From Chaetoderma sp. LZ-2023a (lineage: Eukaryota; Mollusca; Caudofoveata; Chaetodermatida; Chaetodermatidae), in NCBI GenBank assembly GCA_034401795.1, contig CM067370.1:53041380-53105379 (forward strand): DNA of 64,000 bases, in the 5' to 3' direction. Made by a program: the position numbers and the translations under genes. The first letter of the stretch is position 1, and every line of letters starts with the position of its first letter. The notes under the pieces were generated by a model. That model saw only the letters and a list, made by a program, of their open reading frames with translations, was not told the origin of the DNA and did no database searches. Shown here one piece after another: positions 33,218-47,270 of this stretch.

Positions 33218-36200
33218 CTGTAAATACATGGACATAATATACTCTAAAATATGTTGTAGTCTACCGCCTATTGAAGCAGAAATAAGAATCTGACTTAATC
33301 ACATATGTCACATGTTAGCTGACGCCACACTCGAAATAACGTATAACCCGGTCACAAGAATCGTAGTCAGTCGTAAGTGTACGATTTGTATGCCTTTGAA
33401 TAATTTACATTTTAATAAACAAGCCTTGTGCCGCCCTTGTCTATCAAGTGTGACAGTCTATATGTGTACAGTCCATAGTGCCAAGCTAGGAGAGGGTAGT
33501 GTAGTGCAGATCACTCAGTCAGGTAAGAGCCAATCCAGGTTGCCCGGGTACGAAACGATCCGTTCTGAGATGCTTCAAGAATATCCCTGTTGGATATATA
33601 GGCTTGCGCATGTAAACACTGGAGCGAATTATCAAATAAATAGAGTCCGTAAAGTTGCTTGGTGCACATCATTTGAGATAGCTCACACACGCTGTGGGCA
33701 TTGGTGTATGGGGAATGGCATGAATCAAAACCAGGATTCGTCAGGAAGCACGAATATCTTTACAAAATCGGTTCAGAACTGGCGGAGTTATCAGATAAAC
33801 AAAATATGTTATCTATAAAACTTCTAAGTCGAGATTAAGCACCATCGTGCATGGGTCGGTGGGGTGAAGGTCATAGGACGTCATAGTCATGTACGCCTTC
33901 CCCATAAGACGTGCGTTGATTGGTTAAGCCTTGCTCTGATGACGGCACACAGTTAGTATAAAAGGAGCCTTTCCACCAGCTAATCTTCAGTCGGGACATG
34001 GGTCATCCAGAGCGAGGAACGTACATACTTCTAACCGTATGCTGATAATCAACATAAACACAGCATATTCTAGTTCCTGGTACTCGTCTCTGGGGGCCAC
34101 GTCTGCCTCGCCACACTGTACCAATAAGTTAAGAGAAGGTTTCCCATCCATCAACTGTAGAGGGACCTTCTAAGCGGCATGGCCTTTTGGACGTTTGCCA
34201 TCCAAAACAATCGCGTGAGGCCATTGGCCACGTCTAAAAAGTGGTAGTTAAGAACATGCACGCATCCAGTGCATCATCGCGAGACTTTTCGAACCTCAGT
34301 CCAGAGTCGGGCATTGCTTTGAGCACCGTAAGAGCTAAGCAGTTGTGATCATCTTGTACCATATTTATTGTAAACTCATCATCCTTATCAAAAGAAGCCA
34401 CTCCATATAGCACCAAGTTTCGAGTGCATCGTCTAGTATGGCAAATTAGACTGGTTTCCTATATTTATTGTGTGCCAATGACTACGAAGTGGCAATCTTT
34501 CTTTTTCTACACCGTTCCTGAGATTGTGCTGACTAGGTAATGGGTAAAGTGTGCTGATGACTAACAGGCGGCCACCATGAATTGAGCCAACTCGCGCTGC
34601 TGACTAACAGGTGTGTCAACTACTGTGTTGTTTAAGAACATTGCGCTAATGACTAATAGGCGCTAAATATTAATGTAGCATTTTCTTTTTATATCGAGCT
34701 GATTACAAGTAGGTGCCGGAGGTCGGAATGACCTCATTAAAACTGTATTATGTATGAAAACGGCGAGGGCCGTTCTTAGTTTGTTATATATTTTTAGTCA
34801 TATTACTTTTCTTAGGTTTAGTTAAGTAGTTCTATATATTTTCTAAAATACGAGTACGTCAACTTATACTGAATAACTTCATTAATACATACACTTAAAC
34901 TCTCTATAATACGACAACACATTCACACTAGAGTCGTCTCTCGTGCCAATACAGCCCGGGATACGGCTACCAAACCTAATTAATATTAAGCTCAGGTATT
35001 TTGTTAAGATAGAGTAACTAGGGATATTTGCTCAAATGAAGGAGTGCTATTTTATACTAAAGCCTCTTTCCCGGTGCTACTGCTACGCTACACAAGCACG
35101 CCAGATTTACATAATTGGCCACCAATTTAAGGCCTCCTAAATTACTTCTTGGAGCAGCTGTATCTTCTACGACTCTCTGGCCTCCTGGCCCACTAATTCA
35201 CCTTTCCAGAGTACCCACCCATCATATGACGTCACAATGAACTGCGTGGTGTGTACAATGACATCATAATGAATGACGTCATGAATGACGTCGATAAGTA
35301 CGTCACGAACGCATATTTGAAGACGGCCTATGCTTTGTTGTAAAAATTGTTTGCTTTCACTATTTAATAAATATTATGTTGAATATTTTGAAACTAATTT
35401 GACTGGGCGCTGTTGCTGCCATAGGCAGCAACAGCACCCAGTCAAATTAGTTACAAAAATATTCTACAGCTTCCCTGTATAGTTTTCAGGAAATTGATAG
35501 CTAGGGCATTTGGGGATCGATCAATCCCAACACGGCGAGGTGTTGGTGGAGCTTAGCTAGTGATGGGCGGAGCATAGCTAAAAATGGAAAGGTCCATTGT
35601 ATGGTAGTCCCCTCTGCCACTTTGGATAGCGCCGACCCAGGAAATTGCAGAGGATTCCTGATGGTGTGAATCGAAACGGCGATGCTTCACTCACGTCCCT
35701 TGTACCCTCACTGGTACCATTAGATATCTTTTAGCCAAAGAATGAATCACTGCGCAAACATAATTATGGTAGAGCACGTTTCTTTAACCTTAAAGTAGGT
35801 AAGCGTTAGCTCCGAGGGAACGAGTTTCATATGGCTCGTTCTCGACACATTTGGTGACGGATAAAGACGCAGATCGCTGACCAACTATATGGTGACTGGA
35901 AAGGTCGAATGGGTTCTCCATGCCTTCCAGTAAGTCACCAGTCAGCCGCCTGCTTCTTTCTCCCGTCGTAAATAGATACAAATTTTCTCAATGATCTGTA
36001 ATGTTCACTTGTCTTGTTATTTGTGGTGGTGCTGCGATGTGGTGAGGAGTCGCTTTTCAGCTCTGAAGACATCACCAGACAACATGTACACACCATCGGC
36101 CCGAAGAAGTAGTCTAGTGGGTACATGCCGAGAAAAGCTACCTGGGCGCATCTTCCAGGATGGCAACGTGTTCTAAAAAACAAGTAGGTCTAGATCAATA

Positions 36201-36560
36201 ATGGCATAATTCCCTATGTGTTTGGACCTAATAACTAACGGTTAGTCTAGCTTCTCTAGAATGCCCGCCCAAATAAAGCGGCAATGACTAAACAAGAAAT
36301 TATTAGATGAGACGGCAGTGTCAGATTCTTAGGAAGTCCGCATCCCGCTCCACGTAATTCAGCGTACATTCCTCTATATGAATAACTACACTAGGGAGAT
36401 TTCCCCACTATGGTTTCTAATCATATCTCCTCTGCTATGGCGTTGTAAGCATTTTCCTGTGACGGAGGCCCGCGCGAGGCATTTTCTTCTCACCCCAATT
36501 TATTGGCCGGCTTGAGGCATTGGTTTATATTAAACTAGCAGCTGCGTAAGGACCCTCCTT
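33218..36560. other. Non-coding stretch, upstream intron sequence
   Basis: No exon could be supported. Around 34525-34665 an irregular repeat of GCTGATGACTAACAGGCG-like words occurs four times. At 35225-35310 a cluster of TGACGTCA-type words is seen. A foldback lies at 35378-35468 (listed separately). Confidence 0.4.
35378..35468. repeat. Foldback (MITE-like) palindrome, about 90 bp
   Basis: Left arm TGTTGAATATTTTGAAACTA... and its reverse complement meet at a 3-base centre (ATA) flanked by GGCAGCAACAGC. The arms differ at a few bases. Related half-sites occur near 9990, 28085, 28140 and 37808. Confidence 0.8.
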
Positions 36561-36565
36561 CGCAG

Positions 36566-36597
36566 GGATACCTTCCATATATATATATATATATATA
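36566..36597. repeat. (AT)n palindrome
   Basis: About 11 AT units within CCATAT...ATATGG. Confidence 0.85.
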
Positions 36598-37378
36598 TGG
36601 GCTAGGTTAGGTATCTTTGGCGCGATATAAAACACACGACGCCAATACGTCACTTCATCATATTTGCAGAAAACGAATACGATTGTTTAACTGCATTCAG
36701 CTTTTATTTTAAGATCAGTATCGACTCACTGAATCTACACACATCTAAGTTATAGTATGTACGTCACACAGGTTACACCAATAGCCGAGATGACACAGTA
36801 GTGTTCACTGTTGGCGGCAATTTTCACCCAGCCTCACTGAGACGTGAACGCTCCACCGACGCTAGAGGTCACCGGTTGCCCGCAGTCTCCCTTCATCATC
36901 CCCGAGGCTAGCTAACCAGCGTCATCGGGCTGGCGCGTACCCTATGTACGAGTCAGATTCCGAAGAAGAACTAATGGAACAACGTGGCGCATCCGGAGCT
37001 ACATTACTACACGGTGTTACTACACTGTAGTTTATTGAGTATATTTCGCTTGGAAGTTGTTGCAGTAAGGATTTTCAGTCAAATCATTTTAAAAACAACA
37101 ACTGGTGATGCTTGTAGTTTTCATCAACACAATTGCGCATTGTCGCTCAACACCCAGGAGTATAATAGGGTACCTGTGTAAACAGGGATAGATACATGCC
37201 CACCAGTAGTGAACACTCTGATAGAAATGTAAACCTGGTATAAATGAGACTAAAGCTAGGATTCCATTAACGCTTATGCGTATCCGTATGCGTATGCGCA
37301 TCCAAATGAGTGAGTCCAGTTGTACATATGCGTATCCATATGCGTAACCGAAAGTAGTGATTTTATTCAATCAATTGG

Positions 37379-37452
<74 letters not shown>

Positions 37453-37526
37453 CACTACCACTACCACTACCGCTGCCATCGCCGCCGCCACTGCAGCTGT
37501 TGCTACTACTACTACTACTACTACTT
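37379..37526. repeat. (ACT)n array, LINE 3' side
   Basis: About 30 TAC/ACT units, an interruption containing CGCTGCCATCGCCGCCGCC at 37471-37500, then more ACT units up to the T-rich tail of the LINE. The interruption also occurs in the array on the far side of the LINE. Confidence 0.9.
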
Positions 37527-38663
37527 TTTTATTTTTTTTTATTGATAACACGATCAATGGATCGTGCGGAAAACCTTTCATATCCAAAAATAAACAAAAG
37601 ACTGACGTACAAATCATACAACATACAAGCATACAAACAGTAAATAAACGGCAAGTGAAAAGGAAAAACCTTTCAAAAATTCATCTGTCTTTCAGTATAA
37701 TAAAATACTTCAAAATCGCTGCTCAATAGATATACATATTTAACTCTTTGAACTTCAAGGGACAAACACGAAAGAAATCATTTTTATTTTAATAAATAAA
37801 AATATTCTGTTGAATATTTTGAAACACAACTAACTGGGAGTCGTTCCTGTATATGGCAGCAACGGGTTCCCGTCCACACAATTTCAAAACATCCAACAGC
37901 TTACACGTACGATTGTCCGGAACGTGATATTCGTGGAAGTCTGGGTTCAAAGGATTAAACGTTAATTAACATTAAAAATCTAATTACATATTTATCAGTC
38001 TTTTCGTCCTAATAGTATTTTTGAAATATCTGTTCTGTCACAGTAAGTATATACTAATAAAATAAACGCCATACGTTTATTATTTTGATCAAATTAAACA
38101 TCTAGTATGCTCTATTCTGAATAGGCCAGGGTAATCTTTTATATAGCCAACAAAGCGCGAGCATTTAAACGCCAAGACTTTGTCAGCAGCGCGGCGCGCA
38201 ATAGTAATATCTCCGCGGCATTTAAATATTTCTCTTTACTTTTTGAGAGAGATTCTAAAATTATCCGGGATTGTACATTGTTAAACAATGACAAAACTCG
38301 CTGCTATTTTATAACGATCTTAGCTACAATGATAAGGCGGTTCCAAAATATAATACTGGATCGTTTGTAATTCATAAACATAGGATGATTTTAGGCCAGA
38401 ATTTTACAGTGCATCTTGCTCTGTCCAAAACAAATAACAGACGACTGATAATTTTAAACCCGACTGACTGGAAACGGCAGTTACACCAGGCTGCAACAGC
38501 CCCCATTCAAACGATTTCCTACCAAATGGTAAATCTACATTAAAAATTTATTCTTAAAAATATACTTCCATAATCAACATTAAATTATACACAAATTGAC
38601 AAGGATGTAATATAAGTGTTAAAATATTTATGTATTCGGCACATTAAATGAAAGGTTAAATAA

Positions 38664-41600
38664 TCACGGCGGTGTTTTGATGGACAGATTGTCATTTTCA
38701 AGTGATATTAATCTACCTCTGCACCATATTCTTTTAAACGTTTTTCGATTTTGTTTTTTAATATACTTATGGCATTCGCCTCTAACACAATGTGACAATA
38801 ACGCATAAAATATCCCATTTAAACATTTTAAATGATCGTGTGTGAGAGTAGCATTTGCATCATGCACTACGGAGCAGCGATGTTTCCAAATGCTCCAAAT
38901 TCCAATGCTTAAGCAGACTAACACAATAACTTTATTATTTATTTGATGTGACTCATTTGCACGGTCATGAAATAAAATATTGTGTGGTGTTATGTCCGAT
39001 GTAGGAACACCGAGATCTGATAAAATCCTACTTACATATACCCAGAACTGAACTACAACATGGCATTCAACGAATAGATGTACCAATGTTTCCTCAGAGC
39101 TTGCACAGAAAACGCACTTATTATCATCTTCAGCACACAGTTTTGCTTTTGTAATGAGATGTTTAACCCAAAGTTTTCTGTGTATTAGTCTCCAAACTAT
39201 ATCTCTAGCCTGATTGGGAATATTCGGTAAATGTATGTTTTTCCATATTATCTCCCAGTTCGGAATATTATAACCATGCTGCTCCCATGCATAAATAGCT
39301 CTTGTAGGTATATCATGTAGTTCCCTAAGGAGCTTATACCAGCTGCTTACTGCCATTCTGCAGGAAAATTCCTTATCATTACTGATGAATTTTAGTTCAG
39401 CTTCTTCATCAGTAAGATCGGCACTGTATAGAGAGAACCAAGCTTTCGGTATAACTTCTTGTATGCGAGCTAACAGACGCGTAGCATCTATTGGTCGAAG
39501 AGAAGTAACGTAGAAAATCTCAGCCAATGATTTCCATTCCCTCTGAATAGGGTCAACAATGTCACATACATATTTAATGCCTTTCCCTGCCATTGATGGA
39601 TAGTACATAGCTTTGCCTTGATGAGTGATGTGATTATTGCCCCATAGCTCCAATTGTAAAACATTTTCCCAGTATAGTGGTACATCGTCAACTTTAATAA
39701 ACGCATCAAACCCAGTTTTTAGCTCGAGAAAATGCGAAGGAACTCGCGTATAATTCGGGGGAGGATTTTTGGCACAAAAAAAGCTTTTGGTTGAGAAAGG
39801 CTTTATGAAGCTTTCTATTAACGACCTTGATACATTTGCCCACTGAATATCAGAATGAAGCAATGCATTAAAAAATTTGAAACGCAATGACATGCTCTTC
39901 ATTCTAACATCTACAAGATTAAGCCCGCCATGAATTAAATCATTCATGCAAACATCCTGTGATACAAGACATGCCTTACCTTCCCATAAAAATTCTCGGA
40001 CCATTCTATTTATTTCACATTCGACATGTTTGGGCATATATATAACAGAGGCTGTATACCATAACTTTGAAAGTATTAAGGTATTTATAACCAAGGTTCT
40101 GCCGAAAATAGTTAAATGCCGATGCTTCCACGCATTACAGGTTTTCTTCATTTTAGCTATTCTCTCTTCCCATTTAAGGTTCTCTTCACCCTCTCTACTG
40201 AAGTGAATACCTAGAATTTTAATTGATTCATTTGTCCATCGGATGTCCAGTGGCTTATCACACCTACTCTTCCACCGACCCAGAAATAATCCAACTGATT
40301 TAGCTTTGTTTATCTTCAGGCCAGAGGCCATGTGAAAATCCAATAAAATCATGTCAAGCCTTTTAAAATCAGCATTGGTGCCCGCAAAGACGGTTGTGTC
40401 ATCGGAATATTGAGACACCTTCATGGCCCGATTTACACCATGAATATCTATACCATGAAAAAGTGGGTCCTCCCTGAGGGTTGCTCCTAATGCCTCCATT
40501 ACTATGACGAATAACACGGGAGACAATGAACACCCTTGACGCACACCACGCTCTAAAATAATGGGCTGACTTTTAAAATTGTTTACGAGGTATTTGCTGC
40601 TAATATTGCCATAGAGAATTCGGATCCATTTTATGAAATTTGGTCCCAAACCAATGTGACTGAGTGATTTAAACATAAACTCCCATTCTAATCGATCAAA
40701 CGCCTTTTCGATATCTAAACCTATAATGGCTCATGGGGCATTACCTTTCTCAACCAAATGTATAATGTCTCTAATTAAAAATGTATTGGTCAAGATAGAG
40801 CGGCCTGGAATAGAGCAAGTTTGATCGGTATGGATAACTTCATCCAGAACACTAGCAAGTTTTTTAGCAAGCGCTTTCGAAATAATCTTATAATCGACAC
40901 AGAGGAGCGAGATGGGTCTGTAATTTTCTAGGCTCTGTCGATTCCCTTTCTTGAATATAAGTTGAACATATGCTTGCGACATGGTAGAAGGGAGTCTACC
41001 ATGTGAGAAAATTTCATTTATTACTTGAATAAACTCTGGCCCAATGAGATGCCAAAATGTCTGGTAGAATTCCACACTAAGTCCATCACCTCCTGGAGCT
41101 TTTCCACCCTTCATATGTTTTAGAGAAGTGGTCGGATCAGCTAGTGTTAATGGGAGCTCACAGAATTCCGTGCTCGATTTTGAGAATGCATTTTTGACAT
41201 TGGCTAGCATCTCAGATGACTTTATATCATTACTATTATCAGATTTATATAACATCTGATAAAATGTTTCTACCGTTTCCATAATTTCCTTTTGCGTAGA
41301 GCAATTTTGGTTGTTGTTGTTGTTGTTGTTGTTGCCGTTGTTGCCGCCGTCGTTGTTGCCGTTGTCGTTGTTATTTAAACTCCTAATTAATTTCTCAACT
41401 CCTCTAGATTTTTCGAGCCCATAAAAGTATTTCATTGGTTTCTCTCCTTCGATATACATGTGTGTTCTGCTCCTAGTTATTGCACCTTCAGCCCTATATC
41501 TATCTATTTGCGTAAGCTTTGATTTTATATCGCTTAGCCGTTCACTATGCTGACTATCACCATTCACAACCTTCCTACTTAGGAGAAACAGAGAACGCTC

Positions 41601-42420
41601 AAGTGCTTTCTTCTCCTTGCGCATCATTCGCGCTTTCCCAATGGCATATTGTTTTGAAATGTGGGCAAATCCAACTTTTACATCTTCCCACCATGTTATT
41701 AAATTGTCATGGGAATTTTTGTTTCGAAGCTTATGTTGCCAAAAACTTTACACAAGTTTGATATTTAGATTCATTTAGCAGCGAATTATTAATTTTCCAA
41801 AATCCAGGGCCGCGTTGAACCCAGTCGGCATTATCCAGCGTGATGTAAAACATGTCATGGTCAGAGAACGTAATGGGATACATACCAGCAGTTACCAGAT
41901 TTCCTTTCAATGTTCTTTGAATATAAATTCGATCTATTCTAGAGGCGAGTTGGCCGTTATTTGAATGCTATGTGAAATCACGACCCTCTGGATTTAATAT
42001 TCGATAACTATCCAGTAAATGTTCTGCATCACATATAGCTTTAAGTCTGCGATGCGATGTGTCACCATAGCTAGAAAGTGAACTTCTGTCTCGCGTCCCA
42101 TCCATAACACAGTTAAAATCACCACCCAGAATAATATTCTCAGCATTATCATTAAGAATGGGTGATATACTGGACAAGAATGTACATCTTTCAGAATGCA
42201 ACGCTGGTGCATAGACTGAAACTAAAGTGTAATTTGACCCTTCTATGTCGATTACAACTTTAACCCACCGCCCATTGTTATCAGATGAAGAAGAAATGAT
42301 ATTTATCCAGCTGAGGCATTTTGGGAGAAACAAAATTGCAACACCTGCACTCGGTTCATTGGCAACAGAGTAATAGAGTTCTCCATTCGTCAAACACCTG
42401 AACCTTTCAATAACCTCTAT
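38664..42420 (-). pseudogene. LINE ORF2: endonuclease, reverse transcriptase, zinc-type C-terminus
   Basis: Read from high to low coordinates. Endonuclease: L-V-S-V-Y-A-P-A and L-G-G-D-F-N-C-V (42393-41968). RT palm: G-G-D-G-L-S-V-E-F-Y, then Y-R-P-I-S-L-L, then G-L-D-I-E-K-A-F-D-R-L (motif A) and Q-Y-S-D-D-T-T-V-F (catalytic pair, near 40400). The C-terminal zinc-like C-V-F-C...H-L-F-V-E-C is near 39110-39060. The frame is open from 41627 to 38664 except for one TGA at 40731-40733, in front of motif A. A further frame change lies between 41968 and about 41745, so the endonuclease is no longer joined. A Asn-rich run, N-N-N-N-N, near 41310-41340 comes from a GTT microsatellite. Confidence 0.88.
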
Positions 42421-42554
42421 ATCTTGTCAATTTTTCTTGCCTTTAATTCATCTAATAGTACATGTTGTTTTTTTTCGTCATTTAAACCTCTACAATTTAA
42501 TGTGCAAATTAACATTAAAAATATTTTAAAACATACATTTAAAACTGACATATT

Positions 42555-43907
42555 TTAATTTGATTTGTTTTTCTTACTCAAGTTCTTTTTCGCCCATTTA
42601 CCAATCTTTTCCTTGAATTCTGAGGTGTTTAATTCAATTACTGTCAGATGCTGATATTTTGACACATCAGAATCATTGCGTAACTGACGATAGCGCACAC
42701 CCTTCTTTGTTATGCAAGGGATCAATACCTGCCCTGTTACTGAGCGGTACATAACCATTTCCGCATTTTGAGAACTCTGTGTACTGACAGATATATCCGA
42801 ATCAGCAACAGATACGCTATCATCATAATCATATGACATATCATGAACATGGTCTTCTTCAACATCAGAATCTGAACTTGAGCCATCTTCTTGCCGCTTA
42901 AGACTACTTTCTGTCTTGCGAGGAATGCTGGAACTGGTGCTTGTTAATTCTTTGCTGGCTCCAACAGCAATATCTGTTTTACCTTCCACACCTTTCAAGG
43001 TAACAGTCAGAGAGGCCTGATCTAGTATTGAATTATCAGCGCTTTCAGTGGACTGTGATCTGAATCGTGTTTGCCCTAGTTGTAGACTTTCTGACTCGGA
43101 TGTTAAACTAACATCCTTAGCCATTGGTACAGGAGTTTGTGTCACGTTCTCGCTCAATACCTCAATAGAATCTGCCATGTCTACTACCACAGGATTAGCT
43201 GGTTTATGAACATCAGCTGCAGTAGCCGTTTTGTAAATGGCAGCTACAGCAGCCGGTTCAGGCTCCTGGTGATTCTTTGGTTCTGAAGCACTTCGAGTTT
43301 GATTCTTTGTTGCTTCCTCACATCGCCATTTATAATGATCAGTTGATCCACAAATTAAGCATTTGTCCTTATGCGGACATGCGCTAGCTAGGTGGTCAGC
43401 ACTGGTACAAATGCGACATGTCTTGATCTGGCCCCTGTACCATAACGGCAGAAAAAACGTATTGTCAATTGAGAGCGTACTTGGAAGAGGTTTTGAAATA
43501 TCCTTCATCCACACTCGTCTAACTCCATTTTCTAGAGATCTGATAAAATTGGTACGTCTCATTCTCTATTGAAACTACTAGACCATATTTGGCCATTTCT
43601 GCGCTAATTCGTTCATTAGGTATTTCTAATGGCGCCTTCACTTTAATTAGCAGTTTATCTGAATCTATTTCCTGTACCTTACAGACTTCTCCATTGACAA
43701 TCAGTCCATCCTCCTATAATTTTCTTTAATTCCCTCATTGCATACCGTAACATGCCACACTGACCTGCTTATATTATTCAGGCCCTTTAACACCTTGGGA
43801 CCCGAACCAACAACCTCTTTCAGGCCATGATAAAGGTCAATGGCCCCCACACTCCACCCGCCAGTCGTCACCCTAAGGCTCAATTCCTGTTTATATTTGC
43901 TAGACAT
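42555..43907 (-). pseudogene. LINE ORF1 (gag-like, zinc knuckles)
   Basis: The N-terminal piece is 43907-43701 and the main piece 43562-42555, with short lesions between. Near 43430-43320 two knuckles are visible, C-R-I-C...H...C and C-L-I-C-G-S-T-D-H-Y-K-W-R-C. After them comes a long Ser/Asp/Glu-rich tail. Such proteins bind the element RNA and form the retrotransposition particle. It lies directly upstream of ORF2. Confidence 0.75.
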
Positions 43908-44335
43908 GCTTTAATGCATAGGGCGATAATACAGCGGCGCTCGAGCTCAACAGTAAGCCGAGAATGTAGCGACTCTCTCTACGACATAAAATCCAGCACG
44001 GACAGCCAGAATATAAAGTCAGCCAACAATAAAAGCGCCAGTATAACGGACCGTGAAATGGGAAAAATCCCAACAACAATAGGACAGAAAAAGCAATACA
44101 CAACAGAGGAGGCCGGCTGAAATGGCCACAGCAGTGATAAATAAATTACTGCAGCCTGAAAACTTTCGTCGCAAAAAACGACCTCCCACAACAAAACTTG
44201 CAAAATTAAATATAACTAAACTAACGTATATACACTTATACAACAACAGGACAAAAAGTAAGCATGGGTGAGTAGTAGAAACCGTTTAAAATCGACGTAA
44301 TTAGCAGAGCCAAAAGACAGCATGTGCTATGATTG

Positions 44336-44717
<382 letters not shown>

Positions 44718-45486
44718 GCAGGAATATGTTCTAAAATAGTCTATCAGCCTTTCAGTGAGTATCACATTCAGCGCGCTTATTGTGAATTTAAATTATATGT
44801 TGGAACACACGTACAGAATAATAGTGCCGATTTGGGGAAAGCCCATGAATGACGTAATGAAAACATAATTTTCAATGAATCCCACATCCGAATACTGACA
44901 GTATCCAAATAAAATCGCTACATGTAGCAATCGGATACGGAAATGGACAGGGTTTGCATATGCATACTGTAGTTCGTGGGGGGGGGGGGGGGGTTGGCTA
45001 CATGCTGGTCCGCCATGACGTTCCTTTCCATCGCACCGCAAGTGCACGATGTGCGCGAGGGCTGGTTAGCTGCAGATCTTGGGTTGCGGATCCCGTATCA
45101 TGTCTCTCCGGAAGGTACAAAGACCGGCCTCTAGAGCCGGTGGAACACAGATGTTCCAGTGAGGCCGTGCGACCATTGCCGCCGAGATTAAACCACACAG
45201 TGTCATCCCAACTATTTGTGTCACCAGTCTGTCTGTCCATTTTAATTTAGAGAAATGGATTAGATGTTAATTAAACAGTTATAAATTTAGTACACTATAC
45301 AAACAATATCACTCGTTTGACAGTAAATGAGCACAATAATACAAAACATAGAGCCATCCGGTGTTCTTTCTACGTGGTTTCGCCGAACGTACCACACAGA
45401 TCCTTGAATCCGCAGAGGTATCCCCGCAAGAGAGAGCTCCGCAACGAAGTCGCTAGGTAGCTTAATATAAGCTAGTATACCCCTAA
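44718..45486. other. Non-coding stretch
   Basis: No gene. A G run of about 14 bases occurs at 44979-44992. Confidence 0.4.
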
Positions 45487-45696
<210 letters not shown>

Positions 45697-45877
45697 GTTT
45701 TACTCTAAAGCTTTTCGGTGAGAGGCTAATTCGAGTGCAAGAGTGTTTGGTGTTTAATACAGTAATCAGCTATGTGTCGTTGGAATCTGATCGTGGCAAG
45801 ATGATCCCATCACTGCCAGTTATTATATAGGGCTGCCACCTTGAAGCGTAATGTCGCAGAAATGGGAACATAAACCC

Positions 45878-46209
45878 ATCGTCACACTATACTAACGAGA
45901 CCAACCAGTCCATCCATTACCCTTTTGATGTCGAGTACTTGGTCGCTGGCATGACCTTCTGTTGCACTAATTCTTTACTGTGTTGTTTTGATTTAACAAC
46001 ACCCCAAACCCCACCAGTATATACTTAGCAGTCATTAAAATGTGAATGTCTGACCAACTAAGTATATACTGGTGGGGTGTGGGGTGTTGTTAAATCAAAA
46101 CAACACAGTGAAGAATTAGTGCGACAGAAGGTCATGCCAACGACCAAGTACTCGACATTGAAAGTGTAATGGATGGACTGGTTGGTCTCGTCAGTATAGT
46201 GTGACGATG
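45878..46209. repeat. Long palindrome A with 29-nt loop
   Basis: The left arm 45878-46028 and right arm 46058-46209 are near-identical reverse complements (about 150 bp each, with a few substitutions). The loop is 46029-46057. The stem closes with CTTAG/CTAAG. Confidence 0.92.
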
Positions 46210-46417
46210 GCTCTGACATGTGCGGTAACTCTCCATAGTGGGTATTAATATGAAAATCAGACGAACCGCTTATATGCAAATCTGAAGAGTACATATTTAT
46301 AAAGTTCTTAGCAGTCATTAAAATGTGAATGTCTGACCAACTAAGAACTTTATAAATATGTACTGTTCAGATTTGCATATAAGCGGTTAGTCCGATTTTC
46401 ATATGTCAGAGCATCGG
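46205..46417. repeat. Second palindrome B with the identical 29-nt loop
   Basis: The left arm 46205-46311 and right arm 46341-46417 are reverse complements, except that the left arm has about 28 extra bases (46222-46250). The loop 46312-46340 is base-for-base the loop of palindrome A, in the same orientation, although the arms are unrelated. The two palindromes abut at CATCG. Confidence 0.9.
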
Positions 46418-46691
46418 AAATGCTTGCTGAATTTTCCAGTAATGTTTAACTCTATTAAATGCAAAATGCATTGACCACCAGTCATTAATTACACTTTGCA
46501 AATGTCCATTCTTTGTTAAAACAGCTGGGATAATACACTTCAAAAAACAAGATCTCAACGCAATGCACTTATCAATGTGTAACTTTATTGAGAAAACATA
46601 ATTCCCTTGATAGCACAGTTAAAATTTTCTCATAAGAGATGAAGGCATGTAATAACTTTAGCTTAATATATCTCATTCCATATTAATGTTC

Positions 46692-46745
46692 TCGTGTCCC
46701 AATAATATATCATTTTGCAAAAGAGTATATTATTGGGACACGAGA
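46692..46745. repeat. Short hairpin (CTCGTGTCCCAATAATATA arms)
   Basis: 19-bp perfect inverted arms around a 16-base centre, just outside the left end of the 46753-49203 element. Confidence 0.85.
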
Positions 46746-47270
46746 GCTTTAAGTACCGTATTCCTCCTAATACCAGCCTAGACTTCAATTAGGATAATGG
46801 GTGTTCAATTTCTAAAACAAAATCCATGAGAAAGGGCGTGGGCTTATATTAGGGAGCTTTCCCACCCCCAAAAACTTTTGTCTATACCACGTAAACTCAA
46901 CGCAATTTTCCTGTTCAAATTCTCGAAGCCTATGTTTAATAACTCAAAAACAAAATCGTGGAAGTGAAATTATTAAATTGGAGCACCTAAATATCGTGTA
47001 TCCTTTTATATAGATAAAAAAATCAATCCTGAATTGAAATGGCGCTGAGAAAAGATAGAAATCATGTGATTCGCAAATGCGCCTCCGAAGCGGAAGAGCG
47101 CGTCGCCAAAGCAGAAGAGCTCTATTTATCTAAGCGAGTACTCGTATGAATAACTGGTATTTATCTGAGTATTCATGATGGCGTTTTTTAGTTATACATT
47201 AAATGTAGGCGTCGGGAATTTGTACCAGAAAATTACATGGAGTTTTTGTGATATAGGGAAAAAACTGTAA

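Larger units (their letters stand above)
37527..44335 (-). mobile_element. Non-LTR retrotransposon (LINE) with zinc-knuckle ORF1, inserted within an (ACT)n array
   Basis: About 6.8 kb on the - strand. It runs from the edge of the right-hand ACT array through a 5' leader, ORF1 (43907-42555), ORF2 with endonuclease, RT and zinc-type domain (about 42420-38664) and a 1.1-kb 3' UTR. It ends in an A-rich tail (seen as T-rich on + at 37526-37540) that abuts the other ACT array. ORF organisation (CCHC ORF1; APE endonuclease; RT; C-terminal C-x2-C...H...C) suggests the L1/Tx1 group. It is decayed by a few stops and shifts. Confidence 0.85.

Noticed and set aside
33312..33818. 168-codon open frame on +
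   Set aside because: The first codon is not an ATG in good context, composition is random, no domain, and it lies on the strand opposite to the adjoining host exons.
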